This document shows, in pieces, positions 1 to 12,892 of a stretch of 64,000 nt of DNA (position 1 is its first letter; each line of letters opens with the position of its first letter). Source of the DNA: Paramarasmius palmivorus (taxonomy: Eukaryota; Basidiomycota; Agaricomycetes; Agaricales; Marasmiaceae); the NCBI GenBank assembly GCA_037176845.1, contig JAYKXP010000038.1, positions 62,001 to 126,000 on the forward strand, written 5' to 3'. The translations under genes were made by a program, and so were the position numbers. A model generated the notes under the pieces. It was not told where the DNA came from, searched no databases, and saw nothing but the letters and a program-made list of their open reading frames with translations.

Positions 1-2037
1 CAATCATCGCTTATCACCAGAGGAACCTATCATCAGATATCAGACTTACGGCCAGAATTTCATTCACCATCTTCGGGGAGAATTTGCATTCGTTTTGTAC
101 GATTCAAAGCGGCAATTCCTCATTGCTGCAAGAGACCGTTTCGGCATCAAACCATTGTATCACACCGTCGCGAATGGGAAGCTGATGCTGGCGAGTGAAA
201 TGAAAGGATTATTGCCTTTGGGCTGGCAAGCGGAGTGGGATGTAGAAAGCATCATGCAGATGGGCGAGTATGGTGATACTCGGACAGTATTCAAGGGCGT
301 CTACAAGGTGTCCCATGTCCCACACCTCCATTTACAAGCCCATAGATCTAACATCTCTCCGTCAGGTGCCCGCTGGACATATGCTGACATGCACATACAG
401 CGGTCGAATCGAGGTTCGTCCATATTGGGATCATGAATACCCTCATCCAGGCCTGGAAGAAACCCGTTCCGTCGGTGAAATGATTGAAGGCGTCCGGCAA
501 CGTGTAATCGACGCAGTCAGAGTTCGCTTGCGATCGGACGTACCTTTGTGTGTTTACTTGAGCGGTGGTATAGATAGCGCTGCAGTAGCCGGGATCGCTT
601 CTGCCTTGCTGAAGGAACAGAACCCAGACGCTCGATTGATGACGTTCACTTTAGCTTTTCCTGGTAAGCTTTAATGTCTATAGGCATGGTTGAGTGAAGT
701 CCTAACAATCTGATCAGACCGTAAAGACCTAGACGAGGGTCCCATTGCTCGACGGATGGCGGAGTCGATTGGCGCAGAAGTACACATGGTAGCACCGACA
801 GAGAAGGACTTGGTCGATCGATTCCCAAAATGCATCTACCATATTGAGCAGCCCATGCTATCTTTTCATGGTGTAGGCAAGATGATGCTATCAGAGCACG
901 TCAATGCCAATGGATACAGAGTCGTTCTTACAGGCGAAGGGTCCGATGAAATTTTTGGCGGTTACTACTTCTGCTTGCGCGATTTTCTCCGTGCAGTCGA
1001 TCCATCAGCTCGTACACTTGGGATTCCTCTTCCCACCGAAGCAGAACTCATCTCCGCTTACAACAAGCACGAAGCTGCAGGCCTTAGGCAAGATCACGTC
1101 TCGCTAAAGAAGTTTTCCTTTCAGGAAAGTCTGCTTGGTCGAGATCTTGTGGGAGGCATCAGTCCCCATGTGATGATATCGTCCACAGGGCTGAGCGACT
1201 CGGCATTCACACGGGATGCCCTTAACACTACTCCCCACTCCGACACGACCCTCGCTATCGCGGAAGCTATATGTCCAAATGCAAGACGCAAGATGTGTTC
1301 TGGCCAATGGCATCCCCTTCACTCGGCTCTGGTGAGTGTCACGACAATCTCTATCTTACATATCATATGCTAATCCATATATTCTGCAGTACACGACGTC
1401 CAAGACAATACTTCAGCATATCCTCCTGAATCATTATGGTGACCGTGTGGAAATGGCCAATTCAATTGAGGGTCGAACGCCGTTTCTCGATCACATTCTC
1501 GTGGAATATGTCAACACTATACCACCGTAAGGGACATCACTATACATGTTACTAAGTACCTAACAGAAGTCTGTCAATCTCAGGTCCCTGAAAATAATGC
1601 CATCCCTGCAAACACATTCCAACGGAACCAATGGTGCCAACGGACATAGTAATGGTGTTCTTAACGGCCATAAACGCGAATGGAAGTTCACCGAAAAGTG
1701 GATTCTACGCGAGGCTGTAAAACCATTCATTACTCAGGAAATTTATGAACGCGTCAAGGTCCAGTATAACACCCCGATATCTCGACCAGTGAACGGATCG
1801 GCGGAACACAAACACTCTCCGCTCCAGCTCATGGTGAAAACCAAAGTTACCAAAGACAGCGTCGAGAAGCTCGGATGGGCTTGTTGGGAATACCTTGGAG
1901 GCATTCTACGTGAATATTTGGAAACGCCTGATTGTCCTGTCGATGGCGGATTGGACAGACGTGCAAGGATACTACTTGGTATTACCAGCTACATAATTCT
2001 GCAGGAAAAATTCATGGTTCCAGCTTGGACACCTTGA
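1..2037 (+). CDS. Asparagine synthase (glutamine-hydrolysing), 5' end outside window
   Basis: Converts aspartate to asparagine using glutamine nitrogen and ATP in the cytosol. The window opens inside an exon of the N-terminal class-II amidotransferase domain (RDRFGIKPLY motif); the catalytic Cys lies upstream, outside the window. The synthetase half has the PP-loop LSGGIDSAAVAG, then GEGSDEIFGGY and EGRTPFLDH. Exons by eye: to 307, 366-663, 718-1331, 1390-1526 and 1584-2037, with introns of 54-58 nt that all restore the frame. A low-complexity Asn/Gly/Ser insert (NGTNGANGHSNG) sits near the C-terminus, between EGRTPFLDH and the last helical part. It could belong to the fungal side branch of AsnB-like enzymes rather than the main biosynthetic copy; the missing N-terminus prevents a decision. 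Confidence 0.93.
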
Positions 2038-2362
2038 TGAGAATAGTTAGCGTCTGTATGTGTTGTGTACAGGAGCGTTTGCATTTGATTGTACATCTCT
2101 GGAACGGCGAAAGCGTGCTCTACATAATACCAAACATATTTAAGTGTAACCCCGACACCAGTGGTGTGAACGGCTTCCTGAATAACAGCTTTATTGTTGT
2201 TTCAATCCGTTGTCATTTCCTGCTTCACTACCCACGATGTACATGTTGTACAAACACGGTGGACAAAATTCAGCTAAATACCAATAAGTCTGATAGAGAT
2301 CGTATCAGTCAACAGCCAACCTTGGACAGCTCAAACACTTACAATAACCGATGACTCGATTT
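2038..2362. other. Convergent intergenic spacer
   Basis: Shared 3' region between the asparagine synthase stop and the TYR1 stop on the other strand. Only short ORFs without family similarity are seen; probably 3' UTRs. Confidence 0.6.
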
Positions 2363-4047
2363 TTATGGCTTTTCCTGGCTTCCTTCCCGCTTCATTTCAC
2401 TTTCCATGACCGCCTTGATCATTTTGCTCCCCAAAACACCAGCCTCCTCGAACCTACTTTCAAAGAACGACCTCGTTTCACCAAACCTCTTTTTATACAC
2501 CTCAAAGCTCCCGAAATTGACGCACTGACTCCATCCACGCGCTGCCAGCACGAACTCAAGGTCATCCGATCTATGCCAAGTGTCGTAGATAGCCGAGCGA
2601 ATAGCGGAATCCAACAACGAAGGAGAGAGGAATAGATGCTCAGCAACTCCTAGGAAGAGACGAAATAGCGGTGTCGCCGCAAGCTGTAGATGCTCAAAGG
2701 GGTTGATGCCGAGGTGCGCCCAACAATCCACCATGGCAAGCAGGGAAAGATGCGAGTTAGGTCGGTAGCGGGAAGCCGAAACATCCGTATCGCCCTGGAC
2801 AGGAAGCTGTCCCATACTAAATCGGTCCAGAATATCTTGAGACAACAATATCGGGTTCCTCGCTGAGGAATCAGAAAATACCGTCTGTCTCGCCCATTCC
2901 ACCCTTTGCCGCAACTTCTGTTCCCTTTCCGCGTCGTCCCCCGGGGTACCGCCAGTTCCAGCTACAATCATGAGCTTGTACAGCTCCGTGGCGCTTCTGG
3001 CGTACTGATTGATTTGTTGACGAGCACTTGGGTTGAGGATGGCGAGACCGGCATAGACATGCCATGCATTACTGTAGATTCGCAGTGTGAGGTTGACTTT
3101 GACTGTTTCCATGCCGCCAACATATAGGCCTTGCTCCCAAGGATAGGTTTGGGCACAGGACCAAGCAGTTCCCATGCTGCAGTTAACGAATTAGTAAGTA
3201 GGAGGGGCAGCGTCATAAAGAAAGTACCTAAGGAAAGCCGCGTGTGTAACAGCTTGAGTGTTTGCGGTGACGAGGTCATGATCTTCGTATGATAGGTAAA
3301 CGTATCGGGACCCAAATGACCGTAGTATATCTTCAACAGTATGAAGAGCATTGTCTGTGCCTCGATGTTTGATAAGAACCTAGAGATGTGGTGTGAGCGA
3401 ATCCAAAAGTGGTCGTGAAAAGAGGCACGTACGAGTGGTTGGCCCAATGGCGAGACTGTTGGACCGTGTAACGAGTGACAAGAAATGATTTGGGCATCCG
3501 GTGGTAGGTATTTCTCAAATGCTTCTTTCTCTGGAGCCTTAACTGAAGTTTGTCCAGCAACTATTGCATTGAGTTTCGTAGCTGTAAGTCGTGGAATTAG
3601 ACATCAAGTAATCATTGTCATGTTTGAGGACACTCACAAGGTCCGTATTCAGCAACGACACGATCTATAAACTCTGCTTCAACCGAATAGATCATAAAAT
3701 CCGCAGACCGAGCAACTGCATGTCCGTCCTTCATCACATTTACACCGGGAACATCTGGATTTGCATGTCAGAAGACCAGAATTTCCACTCAAAAAGTGCA
3801 AACCTCACCAGAATATTCCTCTTTTAGTTTCTCATATTTTGAAGGAAGATCGCAGACGTTAATCCTATGATTTGCCACGAGTCAATCCCAGTTGTCTTTG
3901 AGCAAAAAATACCACGTACTTTTTCCAACCAGCTTTGGAGAGTAAGTTGGCGTACATTTTCCCCATAGCGCCCATGCCAATGAGGCCAAGGGTAGGCTGT
4001 TTCTGAGCATCGTCCTTTGTCACTACCGGTGGCCTTGCTTGATCCAT
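2363..4047 (-). CDS. TYR1: Prephenate dehydrogenase (NADP+), tyrosine biosynthesis
   Basis: Oxidatively decarboxylates prephenate to 4-hydroxyphenylpyruvate in tyrosine synthesis. Six exons on the minus strand: 4047-3920, 3864-3809, 3754-3638, 3581-3433, 3379-3228 and 3176-2363. The N-terminus carries the Rossmann motif GLIGMGAMG; later stretches such as SCHSLHGP, TQAVTHAAFLSMGTAW, LRIYSNAWHVYAGLAI, SHLSLLAMVD and DDLEFVLAA follow the yeast Tyr1 pattern closely. The spliced length is about 470 residues, close to the 452 of the yeast enzyme. Start chosen at the ATG at 4047, just before the Rossmann fold. The neighbouring asparagine synthase is convergent; no functional link is evident. Identification is strong. 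Confidence 0.95.
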
Positions 4048-4357
4048 GGTGTAGAAGTGGATAGAGTCATTTTCTCGTTCAACGAATCGATGATGATCGG
4101 ACGAGAAAGGCCGACGGACCGTAAGCGCCCACGCGCGCCTAACCAGTCTCAGTCGACTGGAAAGGACTACTCAAGTATTAGGGATTTCTCAGAGCATAAG
4201 TAGCTCACAAGTGCATGCGATTATACAACCTATGAATTATTGAGCCATTTATCAGAAATTTCTACGAGTACAGTATTCCGCCGAAAGTATAACCTCGATG
4301 AACCGTGTGTCATGATTGTACCTAAGTATATCCTTCTCTAGATCCGAAGGCCTCCAA
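4048..4357. promoter_or_regulatory. TYR1 promoter and transcription-factor 3' region
   Basis: Non-coding interval upstream of TYR1 (minus strand) and downstream of the next minus-strand gene. No clear TATA box or known operator was recognised. Confidence 0.4.
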
Positions 4358-5620
4358 CTATCGCTCCACCCCAGGCATTGCCGCCATAACACCCTCAACC
4401 CAATTTGCACTCAACATCGTCCTGATCCAAGCCATACATTCCGCGTGTTTTCCCGCCCACCAACACTGCTGAGGATCCAAATGACTGAGCATCAAGCAAT
4501 AATAGTATAGTATCACTAGTGCCCTTGGTCTCCGTTCGACTACCAACAAGTGCCGAAATTCGTCCGTCATACGGACAACCCAAGACGTTGCGCTCGCTAG
4601 TGCCAGTCCATTTCCTGGGCACAGATGGCACAAGTACCACGAAGCTCGAAGGGCATCCACAGATGCTTTGTATACGGCAGAAATGGCTGGATCCAGAACA
4701 AGTTCATCGGAATCCGGCCACGCTGTGTCGGGGAGATGAATACGTTTCAACAGGGGCGGAAACAAGTGCGAAGTATCTGCCATATATGAAATCGAGAGCA
4801 GTTGTTCCTCAACTTCGGTGGGAACTATCCTGACTCCTTGACAGTTGAACGGCCAATCCAGCGGCCAAAGCTGCTCGTCTTGGAAGAATCGGAAATAGTC
4901 CTCACCGCGAAGGGTATCTCGGACTGTGTCCATCAAGGTGAATAGTCCTGGAGGACCCAACACGGCAAAGGACTCGGCCATGTTATACACGGCGAGAAAA
5001 ATCCGTGTGAGAGAATGTATGTCCGATGGTGCGGGACTTGTATCAAGGGCGAGGGCCTTACTTTTGTGCTCCTGTCCAAGACTAAAGTAATCTTGGTCCG
5101 CAATTCCTAGTGGATCGTAGAGCTTGTGTAGATGAATGGCAGAGAGTGCGAGTAGAGCATGCATCAACGCAGGCTCCTTGAATCCAAAGGCCGGAACGAC
5201 GAACTGGCTTGCAAATTGCGAAGAGGGGCTGCCGTTTTTGAAGGTGGTTGAAGTGACGAGACTGTAATGATGGACGAGTTTGAATCCGGTCATGTTGAGG
5301 TCAGAGGATGAAGAGGAGATTTGCACTTGGAGTGGTACGGGACTCGGACTGGGTACTGGTGTTTTGGAGGATTGGGAAGATGATGGGGAGCGTCGTGGTC
5401 TTTCGGGGGGCCAAACACATTCTGTCCTTCTGTTTTTACAGCTGCCGCAAACTGGGTGAACCTCGTCGCACTAGAGAGCATGTACAAAAATCAGATTGAA
5501 TGAACACTGGGGTTAGACCCGGGAACTGACCTTGACCCGCCGGTCCTTACACGACGTACAACCTGCTCGAGACTTGGTATGCGATCTGACGAATCGTTTG
5601 GTTGAACGCGAGCTTTCCAT
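4358..5620 (-). CDS. Zn(2)Cys(6) binuclear-cluster transcription factor
   Basis: A fungal-specific regulator of about 400 residues. Two exons: 5620-5531 (30 codons) and 5470-4358; the 60-nt intron splits the zinc cluster exactly between Cys24 and Cys31. All six ligands are present in the pattern C-x2-C-x6-C-x6-C-x2-C-x6-C (residues 21-48, GCTSCKDRRVK then CDEVHPVCGSCKNRRTEC). A Ser/Pro-rich linker follows, then a helical region with features of the fungal transcription factor middle domain (HALLALSAIHLHKL, FLAVYNMAESFAVLGPPGLFTL). Many basidiomycete proteins of this layout are annotated as sterol-uptake-control-like. Target genes cannot be inferred; TYR1 lies immediately downstream in the same direction but is probably independent. 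Confidence 0.88.
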
Positions 5621-6079
5621 GAGTGGCATCCCACACGTACAGACCGTTATGCCCAATTACTTGTACTCGGAATCTTGCTGAGGAACAGCCTTTGTGAAAG
5701 CACCGTGGCTATGACTACGTCTTGGCAACCACCATCTGCACCTGTAAAGAAAAAGGATTAGTTAAAGTAATTTTGTTGAAACGGATAGTAGAACCTGCGG
5801 GTAGTGAGCGAAGGGTTTTTTCGATGATGTACAATGTTGGAGGTTAAAAATGTGAAAATTTGAAATGTTGGTGGACAACTCGATGATATCGCTCGACAGC
5901 CCGCTTGATATGCAAAGCGTAACTCCCTAACCTGCGCAGTTCACTCACGTCATCCAATATTCCTTATGGCATTGACAAAAACCATCGAGAGTTCAGAAAT
6001 GGCGATGACAATATCAACAGCATTGCATCCATGTGCAACAGGATTCTAGGTGTACACGATTCAAGAAGAAGAAAGGAAT
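5621..6079. promoter_or_regulatory. Spacer: promoter of the Zn-cluster factor and 3' region of Dicer
   Basis: About 460 nt without a supported ORF. Both flanking genes are on the minus strand, so this holds the upstream region of the transcription factor and the 3' UTR of Dicer. Confidence 0.5.
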
Positions 6080-9000
6080 CTACGCGTTAACCTTCTTTAG
6101 TACATTGTAATTTGTATTCACATCCCGCAGGTGAAGTTCCTTGATGGCCTTCTCCGCAGCAGCCAGACGCACCTCTTCCTTGCTAGCGAGGCCATGATAG
6201 CCAGCACTCTCACGAACTATCTCTTCCCCGTCGATGAGAATAGCGCAGAAGACTTTGCCATGATCTCGACCAGAACGGTATTCAATCTTCTTCTCCTTCT
6301 TTGAAGCCCACATAGATAATCGAGAGACAGGGTGCAGAACATCGATGCCCTCTCGAACGATTCTTTCCAGAATCTGGTATAAGCCGAGTTTGCGCAAAAC
6401 CGAGCATACGATGTCCAGATTACCCTGAGAATCCAGGTATACGGCACCAAGGATGCTCTCAATCATGTCGGAGAAAAACTTTGGTGCTTGTAACTGGGTC
6501 AAGGCCGCCCATGGAAAAATATTTCCTTCCGAGAGGGCCTCCTCAATCTCCTGGTGTCGCAGCCGGAAGCGCGCCCACGTACTGTCCTGTTCTTCAAGAA
6601 TATGAGTGCTGCTATGAAGCAAACACTTGAATAGACGAATGATGTGATGTTCATCCGTCACGGAGATATGGCCATCGTCGTCGGGCCCAGGCATTCTTGC
6701 ATTGATATCCAAAGCTGCTTTTAGACAAATGAACGCCAGTATATTTCCGTTCACGATGGCAACTTTGCGCAGATATATGTGTCCTGGGCTGTATTCTTTC
6801 CCGGGTGCTCGGTATAGATAGTCATTGACGATCATATCGAGCACCGCGTCCCCAAGGAATTCCATCCTTTCATACGAGATAGTTCCTAGGTCTTGTTGAT
6901 GACTCGCGTGTGTAAGTGCCTCAACAAGAAGCAACTTGCGATTGAAAGTGTAACCAATGATCTTCTCGACATATGAGACTTGGTCCGGTACTTGTAGGCC
7001 GTTGAGCTCGTTCTTATCAACGCGGTCCAGGATGTTGTTGATACGAGTAGGAAGGGGTAACCACTGCTTCAAACCGAGATCGAAAAACTTTGTAGCTTCA
7101 TATGCAAGCTCGAAACCCCCATGGAAGTACGCCGCGCCGATCAATGACTCAATTACGTCCGCAAGCACTGCAGAAGGCTTAGTTCAGTATCGCTCAATTA
7201 ATATAAAGGCAAAACATTACCTTTGGTCGACATTTCTTGCTGACTCTTCTTGGGACCTTTCTTGGGCTTGTCTTGGGCGTTTTTCGTGGTCTCTTCCGCA
7301 ACCTGTACGTCACCCTGATTTAGACCTGGTGTGGGGGACTCGGGGGCGCTGGATGCCACATAATTCGGTTTCCACTTCTTCCCCAGTATACGATCTTTTG
7401 CCACAAAGTGAGATTGGAACCTCGCATAAGTAACATATTTCTTACCACGGATGACCCATTTGTAGACCTCCCTCTTCATATTCTCCCTCGCCAGTCGCGC
7501 ATTGGATACGGAGTGATCCTTCCTCATGGTCAGATAGCCTTCCGGGTACAACGGATACTCGTCGAATAATTGGATGGCAACTATAAACTTCAAAACCGTA
7601 TCTCCCAAAGTCTCGAGCCGCTGATAGTTCTTGGGTTCCTGGGACACTGGCGCCGTGATCGCGATCTTCAGGAGATCATTTGGTATCTCTGACAGCGCCG
7701 TATCGCCAAACAACGACGTACGAAGAGACTCGACTGTGACGGCGACGGCAAAAGCTCGGAGAACTGATGGAAGTAGAGTTGCATATTGAATCTCGGTTTG
7801 CGAAAGCATTGTTATTGTTGACTGTTCTGCCACTAGAAGGATAGGTTCGACCACAGGTGCCGCTTTGGCAGAGGGAGGAAACGGAACTAGGAAGTTGGTT
7901 CGACGAATCGGTTCCACCACAAGAAGCGGAAATGTGATTTTAAACTCTTCGTCTTTAGCGTATCGCTTCCAATTACGAATCTTTTCCTCTTCTTCCTCAG
8001 TCAGAGGCTCCGAAGCGAATCTCCACCTTAAAAACTTGTAAGCTTTGGAAAATTTGGTACCGTCTCTGACAAGAACAACGTCAGTTGGATATTCAAACTC
8101 CTCCCCGAACAAACTAGCGCCCGCATTGAAGATGTCCTGTGGGTGAATCCGGGGCTGGACTGCGCGCATTCTGTTCGAGCGTTCGTTCCACGTTTGCTCG
8201 CGTAGTACGCCAACCGGAAGTAGCAGATATGAGAAGTCCAGCTTATTATGCTCCATACGCGATCCGTAGACGGCATAGAAGAGCCCAAACGTATAGCCTC
8301 TGGCATTCACAATGCGGGGGTCATCTTCTCCAACCGTGCCAAGTGGCCTCAAGCAGATGCTCATTTGTTCACCGACTGAGATGTGGAGTACTGGCCCGTC
8401 ATCCAAAGACCAAGTAACAGGCTGCACGCGAGTGAAAAATTGCAGCGGTGGAAGGTCGCCGATAGTGAGCTCCGACCAATACCATCCGTCGGTCATTGCC
8501 TCATCGGCAGGAACCCAGGGATCCATTTGCTTCGAGACTGCTACTGTCGACATCCGATGCTCTACTTCCTTCTTGAGCTCTCTGACGTCCTCGTCATCAT
8601 CAACGATTGGAAGGAGATGTTCGTTAAGAAGCCCATGGTCATACAAACACCGGTATGCCTGGTACGCTGCGTGTCGATAAGCCGATTGCTTTGACAAATA
8701 TATCATATCTGTCGTAAACTTGCGAAGCTCGGGTGGAAGTAGACGAGGTAGTGTGACAGTAGAAGCCCAAGGCCCTGTGTATTGCATCAGGGCTTGAGAT
8801 TGTGAACCAAAAGCGTGCCATCCAGTGGGGTATTCAGGGGGGTCTAGTTCATACAAAGGTTTATGTTCCACCCCTCTGACGACGACGGCACAGAAATGGT
8901 TCAAGTGTGGAATGGCGGAATGCAGGGTAAGGCATGCACTAGAAACGCTGTCAGGCTGGATATTTTTGAGTAGATATTCCGCACTCACCCAGACGACGTC

Positions 9001-10801
9001 CGGAATTCTTGATCGTCATCTTCGATGTCTTCACCAAATTCTGGTGGGTCCAATCGTGACGGATCATTATATTTGGTAACCATTTCGTGCTCCAGTCTTT
9101 GCCACTTCAACACGTTCTGTTCATCACCACTATGTTCCTCGAACATCAGGATAAATGTGCTCTTTCGCTTCCTGGCTCGGCCACGACTTTGGGCCCAAGA
9201 CGCCATATTCTGGGGTAAATCCCATCTAATCACACACCCGCATGCCTGAACATCGATTCCTTCCTCTGCGACAGCAGTCGATATTATCAGGTTCTTCTCC
9301 CCAATCTTGAAATCCGACAGCGTCTCATCCTGGGTATCCTTCACCATGCGGCGAGTGATATCCATCATCGAATGGCGATGGCTGCTTTCGGAGGTTCCAA
9401 GCAACGATCCGACACGAAAAAGCGAAGCTGTTGCCGGGTGGTTGCTCAGGACCTCCTTCAGAGCCAAGACGACATCACGACGTTGGACAAAGACAAGCCC
9501 AACAAAGATCTCGTTCTGTTCCTCCGTTTGTTCCTTCTCGTGAAGTAGGCACTCGATCAGTGCCGCAGCTTTGTCGGACAAGTCGCATGAAACGTCGTCG
9601 GGATCATATGATGGAGGTATTACCGAGATCTTCTCCAAAATGGAAAGAAGATAAGCTTTCTCCTGGATCTTCCATGTTTTCATGACATGTTGTAGCGGTC
9701 CAGCAGCGACCTTAGCTTGTTGAATGACCTCCCAAATAAACCAATCGGCCGCCCAAGCGCCGACATCATCCAGGATAGCGTGTGCTGCGCTGGAACAGTC
9801 CCGCAGACCCTTGTGGGTGAAGGAATCCTGCTTGTGTATGACTTTGGAAAGCTTCCTATCAACACGGTTGTAGTCTGCAGAGCCGACAGTAGCTTTCCCG
9901 AGATCACGACGAAGAGATTTCACATAAGGATCATCTTCGATGTCGAGGTTGTCTATTGCTTGGTCAAGAGCTGCAAGGTTTATGGAGAAGGAGGTGGTGG
10001 TGGTGCGATATAGAATGTGACTGAAGACGGGGCGATGGACATGCTGCGATAACTCGCCCCTGTGAAGTCGAGGCGCGCGAATGGTACTGTCAAGGTTTCC
10101 TTCGATTTTCCTGGTCAAACAAATCAGTCTCGAAGATATGATGAACAGATGATATCGAATATTCACCGAAAAGCGATGTCCACATTTCCTCCGAAAATAG
10201 GGCTGGCTGTCAAACCCATTATCATAGGTTGAACAAAGTCAGACATATTACCGTCTGTCCTTCGAGGGGTGATGAAGTAAAATTCTTGCATGATGAGATT
10301 GTATGGGTGTCTATCAGATGCGTGGTGAGCCTCGTCGAATATCATGAGACTGATGTCGCGGCCCATGACGATGTAGCCATGACGGAGAGCATCCAGCAAG
10401 ACCTGAGGGGTGGAGACCACCACTCGATAATCGCTGAGCACGTTTCTCCATAGCTGCTGGTCCTTCCACTGGTTTGGCTCTAGTGCGCCCGTAATTATAC
10501 CGACTGGTACAGGTAATGCATTCTTAATGACACGATGTTGCTGCTCGCAAAGTGCTACGTTTGGGGCAAAAAACCAGGATATCTAGTACTCAAACTTAAG
10601 CAAAGTTATGTGACAATGTCAAAGAAAAGAAATTCACACCTTGCGAGATTCACGCTCAGTTTCGATTTTGAGACGCAGGACTGCGATATGAGTCTTGCCG
10701 GAGCCTGTGTCCATTGCGATGATAATGTTGCGGCGTAGACTCTCCTCCAGCATCTCTTGCTGATATCCACGCGTCGTAAACGCCTCCGACCCATTCTCCA
10801 T
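6080..10801 (-). CDS. Dicer-like ribonuclease III (RNA interference)
   Basis: Cuts double-stranded RNA into small RNAs. Five exons (10801-10640, 10582-10167, 10110-8989, 8938-7221, 7167-6080) give 1501 residues. Order: DExD/H helicase with Walker A (MDTGSGKT), motif II (FDEAHHA), GLTASP, and helicase C motif [11 protein letters not shown]; Dicer dimerisation fold ([16 protein letters not shown]); a long linker where a PAZ domain would sit but none is recognisable; RNase IIIa ([10 protein letters not shown] and [15 protein letters not shown]); RNase IIIb ([12 protein letters not shown] and [15 protein letters not shown]); C-terminal dsRNA-binding-like segment. Acidic catalytic residues of both RNase III domains are present, so it should be active. 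Fungal Dicers commonly lack a clear PAZ. Start is the ATG 28 codons before Walker A. Confidence 0.96.
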
Positions 10802-11149
10802 GGTTATGGTTCAACTTGAGAGAGAAAAGTTGGACAAGCGAATTTGATGATAACCTGATCCACTCGTCACGACCTTTGTATACTACTCTGAGCGCCTAAC
10901 TCTGACCGTACCGAAAACCCAATGTTCTTTCAGCTGACAAGGCTGCGCAGTAATCCCCAGTCCAATTGGGCAGAATCCTGTCATGGATATCGATGAAGAG
11001 TTGATTTGAGAATGGCCGCAGCACTTGATACCATTCACGGAGTCATGAGGGAGAACATGAGGGAGATTGGGAAGAGGAGCAATGCCGTGGGAATTCATTG
11101 CTCCTCTTCCGCTGTCCACCTCCAGACCCTCTAGGTCGACGCCAGTTTG
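10802..11149. promoter_or_regulatory. Divergent promoter region, Dicer / K+ channel
   Basis: 348 nt between two genes transcribed away from each other. No convincing TATA box. Short ORFs here are not supported. Confidence 0.5.
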
Positions 11150-12679
11150 ATGTCCTCAAGCGCTGGCATCGAACTATCTCGACTGCGGACTTCAACTTCT
11201 CAATTTCTCACAGAAGATACTCATCGCGCTCCATCTCCGCATATTGGCGACATATTTGGCACTCAAACTTCTCGTGATGACGAGGTTCTAGCGGCAATTC
11301 ACCCACCATGGAAGAGGGACCTATTTGCGTTGCTGGAACAGCCAAAGTCGTCTTCTAATGCTGTCCTGGTGCACATACTCATGACCGCGTTGATTGTGAC
11401 TTCTGCATTGGTCACGGTGCTGGAGACAGTGCCAGCATTTCATTCCATTAGTCCGCAAGTTTGGTTTGGGATAGAGACGACGTTTGTCGCCATGTTCACG
11501 ATAGAGTATATTGCGCGTTGTGTGGCATGGAGTGGGACTTGGGCGAGCTTATTCAAATGGATGACATGTATGTGTTCCTGTCCATGTCTTCGTGATGCTT
11601 GAACTTCTGATTGTGATAGGTCAATAGCTTTCTTCGGGATTATAGATTTGCTCTCTGTTTTACCCTACTATATCGAAATATTAATGCAGCAAGACACAGT
11701 GCGTGCTCTCAGCCTGTCTAGTACGCTCCGACGCTGACGTGGATGCAAGGCTGTTTTCTTCCGGTTTTCCATCCTGAGAATGTTCCGTCTAATCAGGGTC
11801 TTCCGCCCGTTCAGATACAATAACACCATCCTCCTGTACGTTCGCGCCCTTTCTTACCTGTTCCACCTTGACCTTATTGGGTTAGTACTATTGAGGTAAT
11901 GTACCTCTCGGTACGACGATCTCAGCATGCACTTTTGGCAATTGGATTTTTCGTGGTCATGGTACTCACTGTGTTCAGTACACTCTTGTGAGTATCATAC
12001 GTTGTCAAATCGCCCACTCCCGCTGGCTGATGGTTGCTCTTTTCTCTTATTTAGGTATTTCGCCGAACGCGGAACGTGGGATACGACTCTAGAGACCTTC
12101 ATCAATTCAGATGGCGACCCTTCGCAATTTGCGGTACGTGCTATGACCTACAGTCAGCCGTGTTCAAAGTTCTGATACCGGACACTAGTCCATTCCAGCA
12201 GCAGCTTGGTTTGTGCTAGTCAGTAAGTAATCACGCTGGTACATTCATTGTCTATGAATAACTCAATCCCCGCAGCAATCACCACAGTTGGATATGGCGA
12301 AATTACACCACGTTCCTTCCTTGGTCGGCTGGTTACCCTCCCGTTACTCGTGTTTGGGCTTCTTCTCATCGCATTGCCTAGTTTTGTACTAGGCAGGGAG
12401 TTTAGTATTGTCTGGGAGAAAATGACAACCAAGCGAGAGGAAGATGGGTATCATGATCATGAGCTAGATTCTCCCGTGGAGCACCGGCATTCGACCTTTA
12501 CGGGCTCAAGCCCAACTAGGGATCTCTCGAACAGAAAGCTAGCCCAAAATCAAACCGAGTTGAGTAGGCAGATAACCGAGCTGAGGGATACGGTTGAAAT
12601 GCAGGGAGAGATGATTAAGAGGCTTTTGAATGTGCTGGAGAGTAGAGGTAAAGGGAAGCAACGCGCCCATGCAGAATGA
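11150..12679 (+). CDS. Voltage-gated potassium channel (Kv-like, six-transmembrane)
   Basis: Plasma- or organelle-membrane K+ channel of 401 residues. Seven exons: 11150-11571, 11620-11698, 11750-11835, 11886-11987, 12055-12133, 12189-12222 and 12276-12679, with introns of 48-67 nt. Cytosolic N-terminus, S1 (LVHILMTALIVTSALVTVL), S2-S3 (FGIIDLLSVLPYYIEIL), S4 voltage sensor with Arg at every third position (RFSILRMFRLIRVFRPFRY), S5 (LLAIGFFVVMVLTVFSTLL), pore filter TTVGYGE, S6 (LLVFGLLLIALPSFVLGREF) and a C-terminal coiled coil (QNQTELSRQITELRDTVE). The filter and sensor identify a Shaker/KvAP-type channel; no T1 domain is visible. Start is the ATG at 11150. Confidence 0.92.
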
Positions 12680-12892
12680 CTATTTGTGCATTGCGATGTA
12701 CTCTGTAGAGAAAATGTGGCACTCAGTTTGCCCAGTGGCAGATATCTGGGCCTCTGAAAATCACTTGATTCTGGCAAAGCCAATGTATTCAACAAACTAC
12801 CTAGAGACTAAAGTACGTACAAAACGCCAAAAGGGTTATACAAAGTTATAGATGATGGATAAATTGAGGCCTAAGCCATGATATGTTTGTGT

